A program made the position numbers and the translations under genes. Source: Acidovorax temperans (GTDB taxonomy: Bacteria > Pseudomonadota > Gammaproteobacteria > Burkholderiales > Burkholderiaceae_C). Taken from it: 64,000 nucleotides of DNA. Below are positions 17,375 through 24,204 of this stretch, piece by piece (position 1 is the first letter of the stretch; the number at the start of each line of letters is the position of its first letter). The notes under the pieces are model-generated. The model was not told where the DNA came from, made no database searches, and saw nothing but the letters and a program-made list of their open reading frames with translations. The stretch spans positions 310,001-374,000 of the forward strand of contig NZ_VFPV01000002.1 in NCBI RefSeq assembly GCF_006716905.1. Direction: 5' to 3'.

Positions 17375-18124
17375 ATGACCACCGCCATCCTCAGCGCCCT
17401 TCAAGAAGAACAAAGCTCCCTGCTGCAACACCTGCTGCGACCCCGGCGCACCATGCACGCGGGCCGGGCCTTTTGGCAGGGGGACTGGCATGGGCGCCCG
17501 GTGGTGCTGGCCCTGTCGGGCATCGGCAAGGTGGCCGCTGCCACCACGGCCACGGCGCTGGTGGAGCGTTTTGGCGTGGCGCGCATCGTGTTCACCGGCG
17601 TGGCCGGGGGCGTGGGCGATGGGGTGCAGGTGGGTGATGTGGTGGTGGCGCACGACTATGTGCAGCATGACATGGACGCATCGCCCCTGTTCCCGCGCTG
17701 GGAGCTGCCCGGTTACGCACGCACCCGCCTCAGTTGCGATACCGCGTTGACTGCTATGCTTTTGGAAGCTGCCAGCGCTTATGTACAAAGCGCTGCAGGC
17801 CAATTTGACTCCAAACTGGTGGCGGGCCAGCCGCGCGCCCACCGGGGGCTCATTGCCAGTGGCGACCGCTTTGTCAGCGCCGCGCAGGAAGTGCAGGGCC
17901 TGCGCACCGCGCTCAGCAGCGCGGGGCACGAGGTGCTGGCGGTAGAGATGGAAGGCGCCGCCGTGGCCCAGGTCTGCCACGACTACAGCCTGCCCTTTGC
18001 CGCCATGCGCACCATCTCTGATCGCGCTGACGACTCGGCCCACGTGGACTTCCCGGCGTTTGTGAACACCGTGGCCACCCGGTACGCCGAGCACATCATC
18101 CAGGGCTTCTTACAAAAGCTATGA
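17375..18124 (+). CDS. mtnN: 5'-methylthioadenosine/S-adenosylhomocysteine nucleosidase
   Basis: Hydrolyses MTA and SAH to adenine plus the thio-ribose, clearing polyamine and methylation by-products. At 249 aa it is about 17 residues longer than the enterobacterial enzyme. ILSALQEE (catalytic Glu), LSGIGKVAAATTAT, VEMEGAAVAQVC and RTISDRADD (catalytic Asp) are present. Residues about 127-145 (TAMLLEAASAYVQSAAGQF) are encoded by a copy of the 56-bp repeat at 17753-17808, inserted in frame. A second copy begins at 18118 and supplies the last codons and the stop. The ATG at 17375 is chosen because the upstream in-frame part runs into the IS. Confidence 0.92.
   Translation: MTTAILSALQEEQSSLLQHLLRPRRTMHAGRAFWQGDWHGRPVVLALSGIGKVAAATTATALVERFGVARIVFTGVAGGVGDGVQVGDVVVAHDYVQHDMDASPLFPRWELPGYARTRLSCDTALTAMLLEAASAYVQSAAGQFDSKLVAGQPRAHRGLIASGDRFVSAAQEVQGLRTALSSAGHEVLAVEMEGAAVAQVCHDYSLPFAAMRTISDRADDSAHVDFPAFVNTVATRYAEHIIQGFLQKL
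17753..17808 (+). repeat. 56-bp two-hairpin repeat, in frame within mtnN
   Basis: Starts GCTATGCTTTTGGAAGCTG, then CCAGCGCTTATGTACAAAGC, and ends CAGGCCAATTTGA. Same order and length as the intergenic copies at 18118 and 47509, but translated. Confidence 0.85.
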
Positions 18125-18173
18125 AATTCATAGCTGCTGGCGCTTATCTGGCAAGCGCTGGCGGCCATTTTGA
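18118..18173 (+). repeat. 56-bp two-hairpin repeat at the mtnN stop
   Basis: Two inverted pairs: GCTATGAA/TTCATAGC and GCGCTTATCTGGCAAGCGC. The mtnN stop codon TGA (18122-18124) lies inside the first arm. Confidence 0.9.
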
Positions 18174-18224
18174 TGTGAATGCTTGCGTTCGAAAAAACAG
18201 CGGGCGTTGATAAAGGCGCGCCCC

Positions 18225-18385
18225 AATACCAGCGCCACCGCGGAACCGGCTTTGCCGGGCCGCTGGAGGCGTCCCCCCTTGGGGGCTGAGGAACTGCGGC
18301 TCCGAGCCTGCCTGCGCAGGCTTGGACAGTTCCGAAGGGCCGATGCCTCAGGCAGCGGCGCGTAGGCTCGCGCCACAGGGGGGCT
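18225..18385. repeat. GC-rich dispersed repeat, interrupted copy
   Basis: Contains GGAGGCGTCCCCCCTTGGGGG and, after an internal segment with its own palindromes, GCTCGCGCCACAGGGGGG. It resembles the copies at 33975-34075 and 60387-60500. It lies between mtnN and corA. Confidence 0.6.
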
Positions 18386-18387
18386 TC

Positions 18388-19374
18388 CTATTTCAACCAG
18401 CCGCGCTTGCGGAAGTACCACATGGGGCCCAGCGCACTGGCCACCATCAGCGCCAGCGCGTAGGGGTAGCCCCATTCCTGGGCCAGTTCGGGCATGTACT
18501 GGAAGTTCATGCCGTACACGCTGGCGATCAGCGTGGGCGGCAGCAGCGCCACGCTGGCCACCGAGAAGATCTTGATGATCTTGTTCTGGTTGATGTTGAT
18601 GAAACCGACGGTGGCGTCCATCAGGAAGTTGATCTTTTCAAACAGGAAGGCCGTGTGGTTGTCCAGCGACTCGATGTCGCGCAGGATCTGGCGCGCTTCT
18701 TCGAACTGCTCGGCGTTGAGCATCTTGGAGCGCATCATGAAGCTCACCGCGCGGCGCGTGTCCATCACGTTGCGGCGGATGCGGCCGTTCAAGTCTTCCT
18801 GGCGGGCAATGGCGGCCAGCACTTCACCTGCGCGGGTGTCGGTCACGTCGCCGGCCAGCACCTGCTTGCTCACGCCTTCAAGCTCATCGTAGATGTTCTC
18901 CAGCGTGTCGGCCGAGTATTCCGCATCGGCGTCGAACAGCTTGAGGAGCACTTCCTTGGCGTCTTCGATCAGCCCTGGCGCACGGCGGGCGCGCAGGCGC
19001 AGCAGGCGAAACACGGGCACGTCTTCGTCGTGGATGGAAAACAGCACGCCCCGGCTCTTGAGGTTGGCGTTGTGCTGGTTCAGGATGAAGGCCACGCGCA
19101 CCGAGCGGGGGTCTTCGTCGTCGTCGATCAAGAAGTCGCTGCGGATGTGCAGCTCGCCGTTGTCTTCCTCGTAGAAGCGGGCGGATTCCTCAATGTCGTC
19201 GTCCATCGCATCTTCAGGGATGGACAGGCCGTAGTGCTGCTTGATCCAGCGCTTTTCTTCGAGGGTGGGGGATTCCAGATCCACCCAGATCGGCTGGAAC
19301 TTGGTCAGCTCTTCCAGCGATTCGATTTCTTCCTGGAACAGCCGGCCATTGGCGAGCGTGAAGATGTTGAGCAT
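18388..19374 (-). CDS. corA: Magnesium/cobalt transporter CorA
   Basis: A pentameric Mg2+ channel of the inner membrane. From the ATG at 19374 it has 328 aa; a longer reading with an upstream start lacks similarity. A large N-terminal cytoplasmic domain ends in a long helix. Two C-terminal membrane helices follow, with the signature YGMNFQYMPEL (GMN motif) at the end of the first. The basic C-terminal tail is WYFRKRGWLK. It is convergent with mtnN and separated from it by repeats. No Mg2+-sensing leader is recognisable upstream. Confidence 0.93.
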   Translation of the reverse strand: MLNIFTLANGRLFQEEIESLEELTKFQPIWVDLESPTLEEKRWIKQHYGLSIPEDAMDDDIEESARFYEEDNGELHIRSDFLIDDDEDPRSVRVAFILNQHNANLKSRGVLFSIHDEDVPVFRLLRLRARRAPGLIEDAKEVLLKLFDADAEYSADTLENIYDELEGVSKQVLAGDVTDTRAGEVLAAIARQEDLNGRIRRNVMDTRRAVSFMMRSKMLNAEQFEEARQILRDIESLDNHTAFLFEKINFLMDATVGFININQNKIIKIFSVASVALLPPTLIASVYGMNFQYMPELAQEWGYPYALALMVASALGPMWYFRKRGWLK

Positions 19375-19597
19375 AGGCTCACTCCCTTGTTTGGTGGCAT
19401 CTGCGGTGTGGGGGGCTCGGGTTGCTTTCAACCCCACATGGCGTGCCAGGGGAGCTGAAAGCTACCGACTCGGGTAGGTTTCCAAAACGCTGTCTCCGTT
19501 TGTCGATCAATAGCCGCCGATTATGGCACCGCACGCAGCGGCGCAAGGCCTGGCGGGCGCGGTTGCGCCCCGTGTGCGTGGCGGGGTCTGAGGGGTT

Positions 19598-21331
19598 TCA
19601 GGCCGCCAGCACCAGCCTGGCCGTCAGCCAGAGCACGGCCAGGGCCAGCACCGCGGTGGTGGTTTGCCAGAACACCACGGGGTTGCGTTCAATCAGCGGC
19701 ACAGCCCGCCGGTGCTGCAGGCCGTGGCTGGGGAAGTGCAGGTCGTGCATGAACTCCGACACCGCCTCTTGCCGTTTGGCGGGGTCGGGGTGCAGGGCTT
19801 TTTGCAGCACCACATCCAGCCAGTCGGGCAGGTCAGGGCGCAGGTGGCGCACGGGCACGTAGCGCAGTTTGCGGGTGTCTGCCGGGCTGCGCAGGCGGGT
19901 GACTTGCAGGCCATAAGGCAACTGGCCGGTGAGCATCTGGTACACCAGCACCGCCAGCGAGAAGAGGTCAGAGCGTGCGCTGCTGCCTTGCCCCGTGAAG
20001 TATTCGGGGGCGGTGTATTGCAGCGTGCCCTGGATGGCCGGGGGCTGGCGGGAGTCGGTCAGGCCTTCTGTGAGCCCGGCCACATGGGTGGCGCCAAAGT
20101 CGATGATCTTGGCAGTGCCGCTGCGGTCCATCATGATGTTTTCGGGCCGCAGGTCCTGGTGCAGCATTTCCTTGCTGTGAAAGGCCTGCAAGCCCTTGGC
20201 GATTTGCGCCGCCAGGCTGCGCACGCTGTCCAGGTCGGGCGCGGGGTGGTCCATCATCCATCGGGCCAGGGTCTGGCCCTCGATGTATTCCATGGCGACG
20301 TACAGGTGCGTGCGCGGGCGCTGCGTGGCGTAGGGCCTGAGCACATGCGGGTTGTGCAGCCGCTGTGCCACCCACTCCTCCAGCACGAAGCGCTCCAGGT
20401 AGGCGGTGTCATCGCGCAGCGCTACAGACGGCAGCTTCAGCACCAGGGGCTGGCCGGTCTGCTCGTCCACGGCCAGGTGCACATGGCTGCGGTCGCTGAC
20501 ATGCAGCTCACGCACCACCCGAAAGCCCTCAAATGACATGCGCTCGGTGAGGACAGGGGGCAGGGCCAATTCCTGGCGCAGGCCCAGCAGCGGCTGGGCC
20601 TGGGGCAAGCCGTCAATGCGCAGCAGCTGCACCGTGATGTCGTCCTCGGAGCCGCGTGCCTGGGCGATGTCCACCAGGGCTTGTGCGGCAGCGTCCAGAT
20701 CGTCCGGAAACTGCTGCACGGAGCTGTGTGCGCTGGCTGCGTCCAGGTGGGTGTAGGCCCCATCGGTGGCCAGCAGGTACAGATCGCCCGCCTCGGCCTC
20801 CAGGCAGCGGTAGTCGATCTCGATGTGCGGGCCGGTGCCCAGCGCCCGCCCCAGGTACGACTCCACCGACGACAGGTGGACGCGGTGGTCTTCGGTGATT
20901 TGCTCCCACGCCGTGCCTTGCAGCCGGTAGATGCGCGCATCGCCCACATGCAGCACATGCACCTCGCGGCCTTTGACGACCAGGGCACTGAAGGTGCAGA
21001 CGTAGCCCCGGTCCTTGTCAAAGCGCGCGTGGCTGCGCATGGTTTGCGCATGCAGCCATGCATTGGTCGCACCCAGCACCCGTTGGGCGGAGCGGCGCAC
21101 CGACCACGCATCGCTGGTGGCGTAATAGTCTTCCAGAAAGCTGCGCACCGCAGCCGCGCTGGCCTCCTGGCTGACCGGGCTGGAGCCAATGCCATCGGCC
21201 AACGCCACCGCAATGCCCTTGCGGCTGCGCAGGGGCTCGTGGGGCAGCATAGCGCCATGGAAGTCCTGGTTGACGCCATGCACCCCGCCGCGCGAGTGCT
21301 GGCCCAGCGTCACGCGCAGCGTCTGTGTCAT
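19598..21331 (-). CDS. PP2C phosphatase / Ser-Thr kinase fusion, membrane-anchored
   Basis: A 577-aa protein with two opposing enzyme domains. Residues about 10-240 are a PP2C phosphatase (NQDFHGA, ALADGIG, LHVGDARIYRL, LATDGAYTH, GSEDDITVQ). Residues about 270-530 are a Hanks-type kinase (Lys in LVLKLPSVAL, HQDLRPENIM for the HRD loop, DFGATHV, TAPEYF). The HRD arginine is Gln (HQD), so activation may not need activation-loop phosphorylation. A single C-terminal helix (about 553-575) anchors it to the membrane. It lies 91 bp downstream of the nitrite transporter and probably belongs to the nitrite operon; its target is unknown. Confidence 0.88.
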   Translation of the reverse strand: MTQTLRVTLGQHSRGGVHGVNQDFHGAMLPHEPLRSRKGIAVALADGIGSSPVSQEASAAAVRSFLEDYYATSDAWSVRRSAQRVLGATNAWLHAQTMRSHARFDKDRGYVCTFSALVVKGREVHVLHVGDARIYRLQGTAWEQITEDHRVHLSSVESYLGRALGTGPHIEIDYRCLEAEAGDLYLLATDGAYTHLDAASAHSSVQQFPDDLDAAAQALVDIAQARGSEDDITVQLLRIDGLPQAQPLLGLRQELALPPVLTERMSFEGFRVVRELHVSDRSHVHLAVDEQTGQPLVLKLPSVALRDDTAYLERFVLEEWVAQRLHNPHVLRPYATQRPRTHLYVAMEYIEGQTLARWMMDHPAPDLDSVRSLAAQIAKGLQAFHSKEMLHQDLRPENIMMDRSGTAKIIDFGATHVAGLTEGLTDSRQPPAIQGTLQYTAPEYFTGQGSSARSDLFSLAVLVYQMLTGQLPYGLQVTRLRSPADTRKLRYVPVRHLRPDLPDWLDVVLQKALHPDPAKRQEAVSEFMHDLHFPSHGLQHRRAVPLIERNPVVFWQTTTAVLALAVLWLTARLVLAA

Positions 21332-21422
21332 GGTGCGTTGGGGGGATCAAGGTGCGGTCAGGGTGACTGGGGGCAAAGCGCGCTGGGCTTGGGCTTGCCA
21401 GGCCCTGCGCGCCGTGCAGTGG

Positions 21423-22235
21423 TCAGGACACCTTGCGCTTGGGGGCGGTTTTGTAGTGCGTCGAATACAGGGTGGCACCCACAAACGTCAGGCCGCCCAC
21501 CAGGTTGCCCAGCACCGTGGGCAGTTCATTCCAGATCAGGTAGTCCATCAGCGTGAAGTTGCCGCCCAGCATGAGGCCTGTGGGGAACAGGAACATGTTG
21601 ACGATGGAATGTTCGAAGCCCATGTAGAAAAAGACCATCACCGGCATCCACATGCCGATGGCCTTCCCCGAGACCGTGGTGGACATCATGGCCGCGACCA
21701 CGCCGGTGGACACCATCCAGTTGCACATCACCGCGCGAACAAACAGCGTGAGCATGCCTGCGGCGCCATGTGCGGAATAGCCCAGGGTGCGCCCTTCGCC
21801 GATGTGGCCCAGCTTTTCACCCACGGCACCGGGTGCCTCGCTGAAGCCGAAGGTGAGGATGATGGCCATGAACACGGCCACCGTGAGGGCGCCCGCAAAA
21901 TTGCCGCAGAACACCAGGCCCCAGTTGCGCATCACGCCGCCCCAGGTGGCGCCAGGGCGCTTGTCCATCACTGCCAGCGGGGCCAGGGTGAACACGCCGG
22001 TGAGCAGGTCAAAACCCATCAGGTACAGCATGATGAAACCCACCGGGAACAGCATGGCCCCGATGAGGGGGTTGCCCGTGTTGACGGTGACGGTGACGGC
22101 AAAGGCGGCGGCCAGCGCCAGAATGGCGCCCGCCATGTACGAGCGGATCAGCGTGTCGCGGGTGGACATCAGCAACTTGGATTCACCAGAATCCACCATC
22201 TTGGTGACGAACTCGGCAGGGTTGAGGTAGGCCAT
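21423..22235 (-). CDS. FocA/NirC-family formate/nitrite transporter
   Basis: A pentameric anion channel of 270 aa with six membrane helices. The central pore histidine lies in MGFEHSIVNMF, and the slit regions are GAMLFPVGFIMLY and NWMVSTGV. With nirB and nirD nearby on the same strand, nitrite is the likely substrate. The ATG at 22235 has an AAGGAAG ribosome site. The 235-bp leader contains several short hairpins that may be targets of the upstream NIT-ANTAR protein. Confidence 0.9.
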   Translation of the reverse strand: MAYLNPAEFVTKMVDSGESKLLMSTRDTLIRSYMAGAILALAAAFAVTVTVNTGNPLIGAMLFPVGFIMLYLMGFDLLTGVFTLAPLAVMDKRPGATWGGVMRNWGLVFCGNFAGALTVAVFMAIILTFGFSEAPGAVGEKLGHIGEGRTLGYSAHGAAGMLTLFVRAVMCNWMVSTGVVAAMMSTTVSGKAIGMWMPVMVFFYMGFEHSIVNMFLFPTGLMLGGNFTLMDYLIWNELPTVLGNLVGGLTFVGATLYSTHYKTAPKRKVS

Positions 22236-22470
22236 TTGACTTCCTTGGGACGGGGTACGGGCGGAACCACCTCAGGCAAGGCTCTGGGTGGCGCGTGAAA
22301 GAACGCGGTGCGCTGTAGGGACGCCGTTATCCCCGGGTGCACGCTTGCGTGGCTTGCGGAAGGTTCCGCGGTGAAGTTCGTGCCGCCATCAGCCCGGACT
22401 GTTCTGTGCATTCGCAATTTCCATGCCGTCCTGCGCGGGCGTTATGGCTGCGGCGCCGCACGGCGAGGTT
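22236..22470 (-). promoter_or_regulatory. Leader region of the nitrite transporter gene
   Basis: On the minus strand, two short hairpins lie 4 nt apart (22356-22369 with a possible 6-nt loop AACCTT; 22340-22351). A third has a 5-bp stem CGCGT/ACGCG and a 6-nt loop (22292-22307). ANTAR proteins bind paired hexaloop hairpins, but the usual A1/G4 loop bases are absent, so this is only a candidate leader. Confidence 0.3.
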
Positions 22471-23784
22471 TCACTGCAGGGCTCGCGCACCTGGTGCGGG
22501 CGTAGCAAAGGCCAGGTCGGGCAGTGCCAGCGTGGCCTCAGCCACTTCCAGCAGGCGGCGGTTCTGGTCCATGGATGTTTTTTGCAGGGCGCGGAAGGCC
22601 ACGTCTTCCGTCATGCCCAGCCGGGCCATCAGCACCCCTTTGGCGCGCTCGATGATCTTGCGCTCGTTCAAGGTGCGGCGGGTGGCTTCGAGTTCGGCCT
22701 CCATCTGGGCCATGCGCTGCGATTGCGTGCGCAGCAGCTCCCGCAGCGGGGTGGGCTCAGCGCTGGTCGGCGGGTGGTCTGCCTGTGCGGGCGGGGTAGG
22801 GTGCGTGCTGCCTGTTTCAAAAAAACGATCCACCGCGTGCGTGCGCTGCGGCGGGTTTTCGCGCAGAAGGCGCAGCAGGTTGCGAGAGTCCTGCAGGTCC
22901 TGCTGCGCATGTGCGATGCGCGCGTCGCACTCCTCGCGCAGGCGCTGGACCAGATCCCCTTGCAGCTGCCACAGCCCGTCCATGCGCTCGGAGCAGGCAC
23001 CGAACCAGGTGTTGCTGAGGTCGCTGTCGAGCGCTGTGCCGGGGCGAGCCACGCACAGCGCGCGCCGCAGGCGCTCCAGTGTGGCCATGCAGGGGGCCAG
23101 TTGCAGCTCATCCCAGCGGGCGCGCAGGGCGGGTTCCGCAAAATCACCAAACACGCGCAGGCTCCGCTCCTGTGCATCAATCAAGTGCAGCAGGCGTTGC
23201 TGGTGGGCTTCCTGGCAGTGGCCCGATGCGTACAGCAAGGCGCCCAGGGCCCGTTCTTGGCCTGCCTCTTCCGTGGCCTGCACGGCGTGCAGCAAGGCCA
23301 CCAGCAGGCGCGACACACTAGGCACGCCTGCGGTGTCGGCCATGTGGAACACCAGCTCCACCAAACCGGCGATCAGGTGGCTGTAGGCCGCCACGGCATC
23401 GAGCGCACTCATGGCCTGCCGGTCAATCTGCAAGCGCAAGGCAGGCAGAGATTCCAGCCCGAGCAGTGCCCAGGCCATGAGCGACAGCGTCTGGGCTGAG
23501 GTGCCCTGCGCCGGATCCATCTGCGCGCTGAACACCTGCCGCAGTTTTTCCTCGTGCAGCAGGGCTTCGTTGACTGCCTGGTGGCGCACCTCGGCAAACC
23601 GCTGGGTTTGCGAGGCCAGGTAAATGCACGACGCCCCGCGTTCGCGTTGCAGGCGCTGCACCAGCTGCCCGATCACGTCCACCCACTCTGCCTTGTGTGC
23701 CAGGTGGCGCAGGGCGTCGATTTCCTGCTGCTTGGAGCGCAGCACCAGGTTGGCGACAGACAGGGTGGGGGGCGTATCGGGCAT
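22471..23784 (-). CDS. Nitrate/nitrite-sensing (NIT) and ANTAR domain protein
   Basis: 437 aa, the NasR architecture: an N-terminal helical NIT sensor (about residues 30-300; RLQRERGASCIYLAS is the sensor helix that carries conserved Arg) and a C-terminal ANTAR RNA-binding domain (about 365-420; ERAKGVLMARLGMTEDVAFRALQK). NasR binds nitrate or nitrite and prevents termination in the leader of assimilation operons. Position between nirD and the transporter gene fits control of this block. The middle (about 325-350) is a Pro/Thr-rich linker. Confidence 0.9.
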   Translation of the reverse strand: MPDTPPTLSVANLVLRSKQQEIDALRHLAHKAEWVDVIGQLVQRLQRERGASCIYLASQTQRFAEVRHQAVNEALLHEEKLRQVFSAQMDPAQGTSAQTLSLMAWALLGLESLPALRLQIDRQAMSALDAVAAYSHLIAGLVELVFHMADTAGVPSVSRLLVALLHAVQATEEAGQERALGALLYASGHCQEAHQQRLLHLIDAQERSLRVFGDFAEPALRARWDELQLAPCMATLERLRRALCVARPGTALDSDLSNTWFGACSERMDGLWQLQGDLVQRLREECDARIAHAQQDLQDSRNLLRLLRENPPQRTHAVDRFFETGSTHPTPPAQADHPPTSAEPTPLRELLRTQSQRMAQMEAELEATRRTLNERKIIERAKGVLMARLGMTEDVAFRALQKTSMDQNRRLLEVAEATLALPDLAFATPAPGARALQ

Positions 23785-23829
23785 GGGCGGTTCCTCGATC
23801 CTTTTCGAAAGGGCTGGGTGGTGCGGCGT

Positions 23830-24168
23830 TCAGGCCACCGCCACGCGAATGCGGCCTTGCGCGGCCTGCACCGGGTGCGTGCGAACCGAGTGCTCCGGCT
23901 GCTCCAGGCATTCGCCGGTCTGCAGGTCAAAGTGGTTCTTGTAGAGGGGCGATGCCACCACCACGCGGTCGCCCAGGTTGCCCACCAGCCCGCGCGACAA
24001 CACGCTGGCACCCGACTTGGGGTCCACGTTGTCAATCGCGAACCAGCGGTCAGCGCCCGTGCGGAACACGGCCACATGGCGGCTGCCCACGAGCGCGCAC
24101 ACGCCGGTGTTGGGGAGGATGTCTTCGACCGCGCAGACGTCGGTCCAGTGCAAAAGTGCTTCGGTCAT
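23830..24168 (-). CDS. nirD: Nitrite reductase (NADH) small subunit
   Basis: 112 aa, a Rieske-fold protein that supports NirB. Like other NirD proteins it lacks the Cys/His cluster ligands (WFAIDNVDPKSG, SPLYKNHFDLQTGECLE), so it does not carry a [2Fe-2S] centre. The ATG at 24168 is preferred to an in-frame ATG 30 bp upstream because MTEALLHWTDVC fits the family start. It lies 36 bp after nirB in the same operon. Confidence 0.92.
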   Translation of the reverse strand: MTEALLHWTDVCAVEDILPNTGVCALVGSRHVAVFRTGADRWFAIDNVDPKSGASVLSRGLVGNLGDRVVVASPLYKNHFDLQTGECLEQPEHSVRTHPVQAAQGRIRVAVA

Positions 24169-24204
24169 TGGGGGCCTTCTTGAAACGATGGGGAACAAGC
24201 CACG

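Noticed and set aside
22471-23784. Plus-strand open frame opposite the NIT-ANTAR gene
   Set aside because: Antisense shadow of a GC-rich gene; the minus-strand protein has clear domains.
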